The notes under the pieces: model-generated
What the model was told of the DNA's origin: nothing
Seen by the model: the letters and a program-made list of their open reading frames with translations, nothing else
Databases searched by the model: none
Made by a program: the position numbers and the translations under genes
From: Terfezia claveryi
Lineage: Eukaryota; Ascomycota; Pezizomycetes; Pezizales; Pezizaceae
Assembly (NCBI GenBank): GCA_015179025.1
Contig: WHUX01000170.1
Span: 52,133-116,132, forward strand
Reading direction: 5' to 3'
Length of the DNA stretch: 64,000 bases
Part shown: one piece after another, positions 1-11,234 of the stretch
Layout of the letters: each line of letters opens with the position of its first letter
How positions within the stretch are numbered: the first letter of the stretch is position 1

Positions 1-13
1 AGTCTAGACTTAC

Positions 14-200
14 CCTCCTGTAGTTTTGGCAAGATATCCTCTGGCTCTTCTTCTTCTTCTTCTTCTTCTGGCTCAGCTGGTGCTTCCTCCTTCTCTTCCT
101 TCTGCTCAACCTGCTTGTCCTCCTCCTTCTCTGGAGCCTCTGCCTCGACCTCGGCAATGGTGAAGGCTGACGCAATGTCGGAAATGAGGGAGGAGAGCAT
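14..200 (-). CDS. QCR6: Cytochrome bc1 complex hinge subunit (QCR6), 5' exon, partial
   Basis: First exon of the acidic hinge subunit of mitochondrial ubiquinol-cytochrome c reductase (complex III), which helps cytochrome c1 interact with cytochrome c. The exon starts at ATG 200 and ends at a donor (GTAAG, complement of 9-13), so the rest lies outside the window. It encodes about 62 residues: a short N-terminus (MLSSLISDIASAFTIAE), a long Glu/Lys stretch ending in a run of about nine Glu, then PEDILPKLQEG. The acidic tract followed by PEDILPKL is what identifies the family. Low complexity weakens the call, and the cysteine-containing C-terminal half that would confirm it is not visible. Confidence 0.72.
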
Positions 201-1211
201 CTTGTGAATTTTGAATCCGATTTGCTGGAAGGGGTATGGGGTTGGTGCGTGGGGGGAGGGCTGTTCCGCAATTGACGTTTGATAAAGACTGGATAAATTT
301 TAGAGCCAATAAGAGAGGCATGATTGGTTGGCTTAGTGGGTACAATCACGTGGTGGCTCAGGTTTATTCGGAAGCCGGTAAGTCACCTATAGCCCAGACC
401 CAGATACATATTATTTCATCTGGATCTGAATTCGAAAATATTAATAGTAAGTAGTTAAATATTAATTCTTACAATCTAGAGGCATAACAAAAAAAAAAAA
501 AACACAAGTAGCCAACCCCCACATGAAAGATCAACCAACTGCTGTTCCTCTAGTAACCGTCATACTTGAAACTGAGTGGCCTCTGCCATAAAGTAAAGTA
601 CTTGGCTTTGTACCCTCCAAGAGAAGTAGTACATGTAATACGGAAGACACCCAGCTTTATATGGTTCTTAGGCCTCTTCATCGAGAGATGGGGGGCAGGT
701 GGAAACCGAAATTCAGTCAAACAAATAAAGGGCAAGTAGGTTACTTAAGTATTGATGCAACCAAATAAAAGCAAGAAAAGCCTCCACATGTATGTAAACG
801 TCGACCATGATGTTAGTCAAAATGGGGCTAATACATCCATTCTATATCATAAACATACGAAAGTGGATGAATGACCAGCAAGAAAGGAAGGGGAAGAGCG
901 AAACGAACACCCGGAACCTGAAGATCAAGGGCATAAGGAAGGGAGGTAAAGCCACATGTAAAAGTAGAAACAACGAAACCCTAGGACATAAACTCCCTAA
1001 CCACAGAAACTGGACAAAAGACAATCATGAAATAAGGATGCTAAACTTCAATAGGTGGATTAAAACCAGGATTAGAATGTAGAAAGAACTGGAGATAGAC
1101 CTTCTCGCCATAGAAACTAGCGCCTGTACACGAACATAGAGAGAAATACATAACAATTAAATCTTTCTCTAGCCCAGCTGCAGTTTGATCCGTCTTTAAA
1201 GTTCATAGTGC
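201..1211. other. Intergenic region between QCR6 and the LIS1 gene
   Basis: Holds the upstream region of QCR6 and the 3' flank of the LIS1 gene. No open frame here looks like protein. An A-run lies near 490. I see no repeat or RNA gene. Confidence 0.6.
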
Positions 1212-2852
1212 TCATGATGCCCAAATTTTCACACTCAAGTCAACGCTACCGGTTGCAATAACACACCGTATTCCGGCGAGTGGATCCTCTTTCTTTACCA
1301 CTCCATTTGGTCTCCGATCGCCGTTTGTTTCTGTTCCTGCTCGTTGTGAATCCTCCTTGATCTGAGGAGGGGCCCATCTTATACAATTCACAAAATGACT
1401 GTGTGCATCATCCACTGTTTTAACACATCGACCTTCTTGACTCAAATCCCAACCTCTGATCGACTTGTCGTCACTGACTGAAAGCAGATATTTGCCTCCA
1501 GGATGGAATACCAACGCGCGTACCCAGTTGTCATGGCCCGTGAGGGTCTTGAACAAAGTCCCCCGGGTATCCCATAATCGTATAGTCTTGTCACGGGAGC
1601 CGGTAGCAATGAATTCGGCTGATGAGCTAGATGGAGGCGGTTTGCTAATACCAGCCATTTGTGCTAGGTAGGAATATGCCGTAGGAGGGGCAAAAACGCA
1701 GCATTCTATCACATGCTCATGACCCACCAATGTCGCTTTATGATCAGAGTTTGATGCATCCCATAGTCGTGCAGTCTATATCCGGTTTGTCAGTTGACCA
1801 CTGGAGGATATAGAGATGGGCAACCGAACCTGATCATTTCCAGAAGATAACAACCATCGTCCATCAAAAGATGGAACTACATCCCTAATCCAGTCTGCGT
1901 GGCCTTGGATAGTTCTCACACAGTATCCTGTCGCAACTTCCCAGACCTTAAGAGTTTTATCCCTGCTGGCACTAACAAGATTCTGCCCAGAAGCACTTGG
2001 TATGAAACGAACTGCGCTCACACTGTGATCATGGCCGGTCAAAGTTCGTATATTCTTATACTCGTTGCTAGGGTCCCATAATTTGATTGTAAGGTCAGAA
2101 GAACAGCTCGCAAGCAGTATTCCGTTCCTGGGGCCCCCAAAGTCGACATCTTGCACAGGCTTTGTGTGTCCCTTGATAGTTCTTTCCAATTCTCCCAGTT
2201 CCCAATCCCAGAGTTTGATGGTACTATCCTCGGACGCTGAAGCAAGAACCGAGAAAACTGGATGAAATGCGACAGCCGTGACAGGATTGCGGTGTCCGAC
2301 CATATTATGCCGTGCAGGGGCACGTGGTAGCCAGGAAGCCGGATCCACGTTTTTTCTCGTCATGGATGTGGGGGTTGCTGAGTCGAGTTCGGCTTGAAGT
2401 TGTGAATTTCTTGCTTCCAAGTCCATGATCTGAAGAGTCAAAGCTATGAGCGGGGCGCATTCGAAACAAGGCCTGTTCCATCCATACCTTTTTCTGTAAT
2501 CTCACCACGCTGGTCCATTTTTTCTCCAATAAGCCCTCATACTTCTTCAGTGTCGCATCATCCACAAAGTCCTCGGCCAGGCCTAACTCCTCTTTAAAAG
2601 ATGCACATGTATCTACTAATCCAGACGCTGATAGGTAGGCAAGAATGGATTTGTGTCTGGCGGGAGGGGCGAATGCAATTAGCATAGTCCTTAAAGGTCA
2701 TGGCAGGGCAAAGGAGAGAACAAATTACGCCGGAAAAACCATCCCCCTTGCGACGCAAAGGGGCTAGGGTAGAGGCCATGGACGGCTCAAAGCACATGAG
2801 GGGTGACATACAGTTCATCCTTCTGGCGGGGTGTTAGCACAATTGTAGCCAT
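1212..2852 (-). CDS. nudF: Nuclear distribution protein LIS1/NudF (PAC1), dynein regulator
   Basis: Cytoplasmic dynein regulator required for nuclear migration along microtubules. I read four exons: 2852-2812, 2656-2488, 2429-1830 and 1775-1212, giving 457 residues, close to other fungal LIS1 proteins. The first exon is only 41 nt ([14 protein letters not shown]) and joins in phase to HKSILAYL, the start of the LisH dimerisation motif (about residues 15-45). A coiled coil follows ([20 protein letters not shown], about 58-85), then [15 protein letters not shown] and seven WD40 repeats (about 105-457) with repeated GH..V and (L/I)WD/W motifs. It is divergent from the TOG-domain microtubule protein at 4138, with about 1.3 kb between. 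All four junctions preserve phase and no key element is missing. Confidence 0.95.
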
Positions 2853-4137
2853 ATCTCCTTTTACTTCGGCTCACTTGGACGCAAGGTGCATATGAGTGCC
2901 AGAAGGTTTGCAAGTTGGTGACGAAGGTGCACTATACAGGGGGGGGGGGCTATGATTGTGTAGGTTCTGACAGAGGATGAGGGTCAGTTCGGCGTTGGGT
3001 GTTTGTGAGGGGGGATCGTTACTGAGAAGTTTTGTTGTGATTGAGACGGGGCGAAAGTTGTGGTTGCGAATCTAGGTACAGTTTACTTACTTAGCTGTGG
3101 CAATCAAAATGAGGTTAACCTTATAAGTTTTCGCTCGTAGAGGTCAATCTGCTGCAACCCCAACTATTTCATAAATGTAACGTACTCTCAGAAGCTTGCA
3201 TATTCCTCTGTGATGTTCAGGTAAATTCCATCTAGGCAACTTCGTATTGTACGTAACCATACGTAGCCAATTGACAACCCCGGAACTACAGAGTTATTTA
3301 TGGACAGTTGAAGAACTGTACCGTAGTCACCTACCTACAGAATTCCAAGGTATGTCAAGTGACTAGTGTGACATTGACTACCCTGAACATTAAGCTGATG
3401 CGGGTTACCTATGTCTTCTTTCAACTGCTGCTTCCCTTTGTCTGACAGGGAGAGGTTTGATGAAATCCGAATTGAGGTCAGCAGTTGTTGATTGCCGTTA
3501 GTCTGGTTGTTTGCTTTATTTCCTAACGACGTACAGCAGACGCAAACAGCACGTGACTCCTAGAAAATCACGTAGGTACCGACCGGTATGTACCTACAGT
3601 AGATGGGCACGCGCTTCCACCGTTCTACGAAAGCTGGTGCCCCAACCAGAACCATCCAAAACTGTGTCAAACTGTGTCAAAGTCTGAATGTCCACGCTTT
3701 GCTTGAGTCTTCCCTCTCCTTTGTTAGAAGAATTCGCACCTGTAAGCCACTCGGAGTGTTGTGCAGAGAGCTTGTACTTGGTTTCTAATGAGCAATCGAA
3801 GAGTTTGGCCTAGGTTTGGCCCATATTCGATGGGCGATGAACTATTAATATGATGTGGAAGTTGGAAGACGTTAAGATCGCCTGTTTGTACAGCGTTGTA
3901 ATGCTGGCTATCTCAGCCTTGGCATCCCTGGTGTTATGGTTCGGTACCTACCCAAAAAAACACCCCCATCAAAACTTCCCATTACACGGCCAGACCCTGC
4001 TACAAAGTGCCATCCATACCTCATCGCTTCCACCAAAACTATATAGCAACCCTTTCACTGGCTTAGGAGGGTGTCCACAGCACAACCCTTCTTTCACGCA
4101 ACACTCCTAACACAGTCACCTATTCAGACAGAACATC
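2853..4137. other. Divergent intergenic region between LIS1 and the XMAP215-family gene
   Basis: Serves as upstream region for two microtubule-related genes transcribed away from each other. A G10 run lies at 2941-2950. A TATATAG at 4040-4046 sits about 95 bases before the ATG of the rightward gene and could be its TATA element. A variant of the dispersed TAGTCTGGTTG motif is at 3499-3509 without clear flanking duplication. Short open frames here (for example 3850-4110) look spurious. Confidence 0.5.
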
Positions 4138-6981
4138 ATGGCCGAGGAGGAGCCCGACGTAGGTTACTAACTATCCAATCTTGAAGTAAGAGGGCGTTGG
4201 TGCGTTGGCGTAATGCTTATTCAACCCAGTTTTCGCATCTACCGATTACCGAACGTGCAGTCCACAAGGTTTGGAAAGTCAGAAAGGCAGCATACGAAGA
4301 GGTAGAGCCCCACAATGTTAAACTGTCGACTAGGGCAACAAATTCTAATGGTTTGTTTCTCTAGGCCGCTACAGCTTTTGCAAAAACACCGGATGAAAGT
4401 GATCCTTGCTTTTATCCCTGGATGGATGGCGGGCTATGGAAGAAAGTAGTTACCGACTCTAATGTTGCAGCCCAGCAAGATGGCATTGCTGCATTATGTG
4501 CATTCTTGAAATACGGTGGAGATAATGCTTGTACAAGGTAAACAAAATATCAGCTTGTTCACATAAACTCTTTGCTAACTAGGTGTAGGACTCGAGCTCA
4601 CACAGTAGGCTCTCTGGTTGAGAAGGGATTGTCATCAACACGAGCGGCAACAAAAGCTAGTTCACTTGAAGCAATCTTGCTCTATGTCGAGAATGATACT
4701 CCTGGCCCAGTTATTGACGAGTTACTACCATTTCTATCACACAAGACACCGAAACTAGTGGCAGCTACAGCTCAGGCATTATTCCAGATATATTCGGCCT
4801 TTGGAGCCCGCACTGTGGATCCTAAGCCGGTACTCAAGGCTCTCCCGAAACTTTTTGGTCATGCGGATAAGGCCGTTAGAGCAGAAACCACAGCACTTTG
4901 TGTAGAACTATACAAATGGTTAAAGGACGCTATAAAGCCCATGTTTTTCAACGACCTGAAACCAGTTCAACAGAAAGAGTTGGAGGACGCCTTTGAGAAA
5001 ATAAAGGGTGAAATTCCAAAGCAGGAGAGATATTTAAAGTCACAACAAGCAGCGATGGCGGCAGCAGCTGCAGCTCCGGCTGGTGATGAGGAAGAAGAAG
5101 AGGAGCAAGTGCAGGTTGACGCATACGATTTATCCGAACCTGTAAATGTGCTATCGAAATTGCCACCTGAATTCTTTACCAACATGGGGTCTTCAAAATG
5201 GAAGGAAAGAAAGGAGGCACTAGATGCTCTTCTTCCGCTTGTCAATGTTCCGAGGATTAAAGACGATGCTTATAACGAACTTATAGCAGTCCTGGCGAAG
5301 TCAATGAAAGATGCCAATATTGCAGTTGTCACGGTTGCTGCAAATTGCATCGAAGCCATAGCGAAAGGCTTGCGACAGGCCTTTTTGAAGCACAAGGGGA
5401 CAGTACTGAGTCCAGTTTTAGAGCGATTGAAGGAGAAGAAACAGAGCGTAGCAGAAGCGTTAGCAGCAGCTCTGGATGCTATTTTCTCTGTCGTAAGTAT
5501 CCTCTGCCAACTCTGTGGTGCACCTGGATTAGAATTAACTTGACGCCTACTCTAGACCTCACTTACAGACTGTCTCGAGGAGATAAATGAATATCTCAAG
5601 CACAAGAATCCCCAAGTCAAGTTTGAAACTCTACGTTGGTTGATACGCTGTCTACGGGAAACTAAGGTCTGCCCATCCAAGGCCGAACAGAAAACAATTG
5701 CAGAGGCCGTTTCAAAGCTATTAGGTGATACTAGTGAGCCTGTACGTTCCAGCGCCGCGGAAGCCTTGGGGACACTTATGAAGATCATCGGGGAGCGTGC
5801 AATGAATCCATATATGGAGGGTCTAGACGACATACGAAAAACCAAAATCAAGGAGTTCTTCGAGACCGCTGTCGTTAAAGCGAAGGAGAAACCCCCTGCG
5901 CCCCCTCCAGCACCGAAAGCCGCTCCTCCCAAGAAAGCCCTTGGGAAAAAACCACCAGCTAAAGCTGCAAGTGGTGCACCTCCACCACCAAAGAAGGAAG
6001 ATCACCCTCCGCCTTCGGCTGTAACAGCGCGTGCTCAGCCAACGAAGTTGGCAGGTCCTAAAGCGGCTGGTCCAGGTGCATTAAAGCTCAAGAAACCTGG
6101 AGCACCTACTGTGGCTGCACCAGCATCACCAAAGCGAGCCCCAGCGCCCCCTTCTCCCGTAGAAGATGAGCCCCCAGCTCCACCTAAGCTGACGTTCGGT
6201 GGACGAGGGTTGACAAGTAGACCACTGTCTGCTGCGCCAACCCCACTACAGCCGCCGGTGATAAAATATGTCGATAATGGGCTCAGTGCAGCAGAGAAGG
6301 CTGAACTTGAGGTCTTAAGGAACGAGAAGGAACAATGGCTCCGGACCATGAACGAATCGCAGGCTGAGAGAAATAGACTCTTGCAGCAGGTTAATGACCT
6401 ACAAAACCAGGTAAAAAATCTTCATTCTGAAACCTAACGGAAGATTCACACTGACATTATTGCAGAACGCCGAATTGATAGAGGCTAGTACCAGAGATAA
6501 TCTAGCTATCCGGGCTAAAGATGCGCAGCTAGTGCGTGCAAGAACGGATACCGAGCAGGCGGAAACTCAGAACCAGAAGTTACAACGTGAGATTGAGCGC
6601 CTGAAGAGAGAATTGGCAAGATCTGTTCGCGCCGCTTCTCCTTCGCCGGTTGATGTCACTGAACAAATATACCAAAATCCCATGAGCGGCTTTGGCGCCG
6701 GAAGCTCACTTGGACAACGAGATTCTTCGATGGGAAGAGCTTCCAAAAGGCTAAGCTATGCATCTGCTTTCTCTGAAGAAAAAGAGAATGGTTATGACAG
6801 ACAGAAGATGGTATCACCGACATTCTCAACTATGTCTGGAGGTGGTGAAGGCAGAAACAGTCCATCTAGAGGTGTTCAAGCAGACAATGCGGAAAGCTGG
6901 AAGAGAGCGGCCGAAGTCACTAACGCACTGAAAGCCAGGATCGAGCAGATGAAAAAACAAAATGGAATTGGCCGAGGTTAA
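4138..6981 (+). CDS. XMAP215/Dis1-family TOG-domain microtubule polymerase (Alp14/Stu2-like)
   Basis: Microtubule plus-end polymerase and spindle/kinetochore factor. Six exons: 4138-4158, 4230-4301, 4365-4537, 4589-5492, 5556-6410 and 6466-6981, giving 846 residues. The start is ATG 4138 (MAEEEPD). Its 21-nt exon splices in phase to FSHLPITERAVHKVWKVRKA, the usual start of TOG1 (about 8-235). An Ala-rich then acidic linker (about 245-262) leads to TOG2 (about 265-500). Next comes a Pro/Lys/Ala-rich basic linker (about 500-615), which in this family binds the microtubule lattice, then a coiled coil (about 630-730) and a C-terminal helix ending LKARIEQMKKQNGIGRG. Two TOG domains plus one coiled coil matches the dimeric fungal members. 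All exon sums are in frame. Confidence 0.93.
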
Positions 6982-7325
6982 GGAGCGCGTCGACAGTTCT
7001 GCTTACATTTTTTCGATTTCGTTCTTTTCGTCATTGTTCAAAGAGACTGCGATGCCTACCAAGGTAGTCGTTTCGAAAGTGCTAGGAGTAGAAAAAGGCT
7101 CTGGAGTGAAGGTTGATTTTTCATTCTATGAATTTTTAATTGGAAGCCATTCGTCGTCAATGGCGATTCTCGGATAATGTGTTTAGCTCTGCACTGGCAT
7201 TATGGAAAAGGATTGCGATGCCGGGGTTGGGAATACGTACTTATATCTTGCTGGCCTTTTTGTATCATTTTTTTTGTGCAAATTATTGCTTCTATAGTCT
7301 TCACACATTCCCTCTCACGTGATAG

Positions 7326-7355
7326 TTACGACAATCATGTTTACGACAATCATGT
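7326..7355. repeat. Perfect 15-bp tandem duplication
   Basis: TTACGACAATCATGT occurs twice head to tail (7326-7340 and 7341-7355) with no mismatch. It resembles a fill-in duplication after a staggered break. Confidence 0.85.
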
Positions 7356-8127
7356 CCACATTCGGTATTCACGATCTTAAATCTCACAGGAACATCTAGT
7401 CTGGTTGGCACAACACGCGCTGGTGCAGTAGCGTGCTGCTTATACAGTACTACGTCACTTGCTGTCGCCTATGACGTACACTTGAGACGATTCAATTGTA
7501 ACGAATTCCTAATAATAGACCCCATGCTTCAAATGGGAATATAGAACAATCGATGCAGCTCCTCGCAGAGTTCCCGGACCCATGATTTCTCCGTGTACTA
7601 CTTTGCCGCGTATTACTTGTGTTACCGTCAGCCAGACTGTGTGACGATGGCAGTGTCACGATGGCAGTTTCTCGGTACATACATGGAACTACTATAGCAT
7701 ATAGGTATATGGTAGCAACTCTTCAATCGTAACATAAAGGGGAAAGAAACTGGGTCGATATTTAGTGAGCATGGCCGATAGAATGCGAGAAGGGTCCAAC
7801 ATGTTTCATCTAAGTTCGACTGTGGACATTGTGTTTGAGATGTGTTTGGGATTGAGCTAGAATTGAGCCGCATATCGATAGCTGAAACAGCGAGCTTAAA
7901 CAAAACCTCAACATACTACTGCAGGAGGCTGGGATGAGTGTGATTTATTTGGATTTGAGGGGCTGGAGTGGTTCAAATTGTTGTGTTAATCATCAAGTCA
8001 AGCGGATTGCTGCGGTGCAGGATGCGGTTGGCGAAGGACCGTCGGTGTTAGGAAAGTCGTAAAGTCTTACTCAGTTCCGGCCGTCATCAAGTTCTCGTGA
8101 GCAGGATGGGTTGCTGGCGTGGATGTG

Positions 8128-8136
8128 TATATAAAG
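8128..8136 (+). promoter_or_regulatory. Probable TATA element of the aldo/keto reductase gene
   Basis: TATATAAAG about 150 bases before the ATG at 8284, in otherwise mixed-composition sequence. Position and match suit a fungal core promoter. The call rests on the motif only. Confidence 0.45.
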
Positions 8137-8283
8137 CCGAGGCAATCCAATTGGCCTCCACACCCACAACTCCAGAGCTACGAGGGAAGCCTTGGATATC
8201 ACTACCATTAATGGGGTATTTAGTCTATCCACATCACGAGATATAACTCTTTCTAACGGTCAATTAACTCCTCACAAAACACC

Positions 8284-9679
8284 ATGAACGCCCTCCCCAC
8301 AATGCAATACGTCAAGTAAGAAAATCCCCCCGAGGAGCATACTGATGGGGTTCAGACTGACAATGCCATATACAGTCTTGGTCAATGTGGTCTCAAAGTT
8401 TCCAAAGTCATCCTCGGTGCCATGTCGTACGGTTCGTCCGACTGGGCCGGATGGGTACAAAACGAGGATGAGGCCCTTCCGCTGTTGAAGGCGGCGTTTG
8501 ATAGGGGAATTAACACTTGGGATACTGGTAAGGAAATTCCTAGGAATTGGGACACGGAGAGAATTGGGCTAACTGGGCGTTGCAGCGGACATGTAAGTTG
8601 AAGGCTACCCCACAGCGGAGTGAATTGAAGTGTCTTGCATGCGGTGGCCGCCTAATACGGGATTGAATGAGTAGATACTCCAACGGCCTTAGTGAGCGCA
8701 TCATCGGCAAAGCCATCAAGAAATATGAGATCCCCCGCGAGAGGCTCGTCATTCTATCTAAATGTTACTTTGGTTTTGAGGACACCGAGGTTTGGCTTGC
8801 CAACTCCTTCGCATCCCCTTGATAGCAGCTGGGCAAGTCGACTAACACTCATTTATTTCTAGGACACCCCACTCCCTAAGAGGGAACCAGGCAAACCCAG
8901 CGCCTTCCGTCAGGATCCCCATGCCTTCGTCAATCGTCAAGGTGGCTCCCGCAAGTACATCATGGCTGCTGTTGATGCATCCATCAAGCGCCTAGGGACA
9001 TACATCGACGTCCTCCAAATCCACCGTCTCGACCACTCCACCCCTATGGAGGAAACCCTTAAAGCCCTCCATGATATTGTCGAATCCGGCAAAGCAAGGT
9101 ACATCGGTGCCTCCAGCATGGCGGCCTGGGAATTCCAAATGATGCAAAACATCGCCGAGAAGAGGGGCTGGACGAAATTCATCAGTATGCAAAATTACTA
9201 TAACCTAATCTACCGAGAGGAGGAGCGGGAAATGATCCCCTACTGCAAGAATACCGGTGTGGGCCTAATTCCATGGAGTCCTATTGCAAGAGGAGTGTTG
9301 GCCAGACCATTTTCGGACAGGAGTACGATAAGAGAACAGACGGATTACTACCTCATGACATTAGTTCGACAGAAGGAGTCGGAGAGCGATCGGGCAATTG
9401 TGGATAAGGTAGAGGAGTTGGCCAAGGCTCGGGGAGTTAGCATGGCCGTAGTAGCTATGTCATATGTGTTGCAGAAGGGAATGATGCCGATTGTGGGATT
9501 AAGTTCAGTCAAGAGAATTGACGAAGCCGTGCTGGCGGCGTCTTTCAAGTTGGAACCCGATGAAATCAGGTTAGGTCACTCTCGAACTCCCCAAAGATGG
9601 TTATTGATGCTAATAATCTGACAAATTTAGGGCTTTGGAAGAACCATATATTCCCAGGCCGGTGTTCCCCGGCTGGTAA
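8284..9679 (+). CDS. Aldo/keto reductase (AKR superfamily)
   Basis: NAD(P)H-dependent oxidoreductase with a TIM-barrel fold. Substrate not predictable. Six exons: 8284-8315, 8376-8527, 8586-8592, 8675-8789, 8863-9569 and 9631-9679, giving 353 residues. The third exon is only 7 nt and completes Ala-Asp-Ile in the conserved stretch WDTADIYSNGLSE. Without it the catalytic Tyr region would be broken. The catalytic tetrad is visible: Asp60, Tyr65, Lys93 (ILSKCYFG) and His156 (LQIHRLD). The barrel continues with [24 protein letters not shown] and [14 protein letters not shown], and ends near [15 protein letters not shown], the coenzyme-binding end. The spacing resembles the family that includes versiconal hemiacetal acetate reductase and yeast AAD-type proteins, but nothing nearby suggests a secondary-metabolite cluster. 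It converges on FBP1, with 194 bases between the stops. Confidence 0.92.
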
Positions 9680-9873
9680 AATTGGAGGTACGAGACTTTG
9701 ATGGATCCCCCCTAGATGTCGTCTTCGCTATATGTACAAAGTGTAGGATATATATGGTCTCATGACATATCGTAAATAACTTCATAGCCGATTAAATCGT
9801 ACATATGGTCACGTGCAAGCGCTACTTCGTGCCAAATGCATGTGAACCTGCGAAATTACCCCTTGACTGCGTA

Positions 9874-11234
9874 CTACTTTGCGAGTGTAGCATGCTTCTC
9901 GAAAATCCCAAGCACCTTCTTGACCTCATTTTCACTTCCCATGAAAATTCCGCTCCGATCATGGATATGTTCAGGAACCACCTCCAACATGCGTTGTCGA
10001 GTGCTGGATATAGCCATACCACCGGCTTAATACATGGGCCAAGACATTAGCCGAGGCTCCCAAACTGGCAGTTGCTGCAAGCTGAATGTAGAAGTCATTT
10101 GAAACATACCTTGTTCCATTACCATCGCCATTGGAGCGCACTCGTAGAGAATTCTTAGTTTACCCTTGGGCGACTTTTTATCTGCGGGGTACGCGAATAT
10201 GCCGCCGTAACATAATGTCCGGTACGCATCTGCGACCATGGATCCGATGTATCGAGACGAGTATGGCTTTCCGTTTCCTTTTGGGAATTTGATGCTGTCA
10301 AAGTACTCCTTGCAAGCATCATCCCAATACAGTGTGTTTCCCTCATTGACTGAATAGATTGAACGGGATTTCGGAATGCGCATCTGTAAAGCATTGGTAT
10401 GAGTTTCTGCTGCATACCGATTTGCAAGCCCAATTATTACGCACATTAGGATGTGAGAGAATGAACTCCCCCAAAGCGTTATCCAATGTGAAACCGTTGA
10501 CCTCGCCGCCCTTCATGGTGAGCACTAAATTGGCCGAGGCACCATACATGGTGAATCCAGAGGCTACAAGCTCGGTTCCAGGCTTACAAGCATCTTCCGC
10601 AACACCCTCAGCGTCGTCACTGAGTTTAAAGATGCCGAAGATGGTTCCGACCGAGACACCAGCGTCAAGGTTGGAAGAACCGTCAATGGGGTCACAAACT
10701 ACGATGTACTTCCCGTTACCGGGAAATACAATCGCCTCTTCGACTTCCTCGGAGACCAGAACTTTTACTTTGCCACATCCGCGCATAGCATTGACAAAGA
10801 TATCATTACCAATGACATCTAGCTTCTTTTGGTCATCACCGGTACAGTTGGCGGAGCCGGCAAGACCGACAAGCTGATGAAAAAGTGGTCAGTATTTGGG
10901 CAGAATGGAATCGTACATGGTGAAAGTCGACATACATTAATTAAGGTGGCTCGGCGGATGTAGTAGCTTCAGAATATAAGTCAGTTATGATGCCTCGGCA
11001 CTGAGGGCGAAGGTGGTCCATACGCAATGCTCTTGAAGGCGAATTGGAGGGCATGGCAAAGTAGTCTGTATAAAGCAGTGTTAGCTGTGTGGCAGTAGCT
11101 GGGAAGCTCAGGGAGATGCTCGAGAGAACTGACGTGAAGTCTCCAGTGGCATGGGAGCCGAGATTATGTTGTTGCTCTGTCAGGAACCGTGTCAAGGTTA
11201 TGATGTCAGTGTTGATAGTCTCTGAAGTACCCAT
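9874..11234 (-). CDS. FBP1: Fructose-1,6-bisphosphatase
   Basis: Gluconeogenic enzyme hydrolysing fructose 1,6-bisphosphate to fructose 6-phosphate in the cytosol. Six exons: 11234-11134, 11065-11024, 10966-10936, 10873-10445, 10383-10110 and 10025-9874, giving 342 residues, normal for the family. Exons 2 and 3 are short (42 and 31 nt) and restore [20 protein letters not shown]. The metal and active-site motif [12 protein letters not shown] begins at Asp119, with the acidic pair Glu100-Glu101 (VSEEVEEA) before it. GGIFAYPAD and [15 protein letters not shown] mark the C-terminal half. The fourth intron uses a GTGCGT donor, chosen because it alone keeps the conserved HPN..IPK reading. Expression in this family is usually glucose-repressed, but I could not identify specific sites. 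Confidence 0.96.

Larger units (their letters stand above)
6982..8283. other. Intergenic region between the TOG gene and the aldo/keto reductase
   Basis: 3' flank of the TOG gene and promoter of the reductase. It contains a perfect 15-bp tandem duplication (7326-7355), a second imperfect tandem duplication near 7640-7667, and one copy of the dispersed 15-bp motif TAGTCTGGTTGGCAC at 7397-7411 without a clear flanking duplication. No convincing gene. Confidence 0.5.

Noticed and set aside
3850..4110. ORF with a hydrophobic N-terminus just upstream of the TOG gene
   Set aside because: It overlaps the likely promoter and 5' UTR, has low-complexity His/Pro-rich sequence and no recognisable domain.
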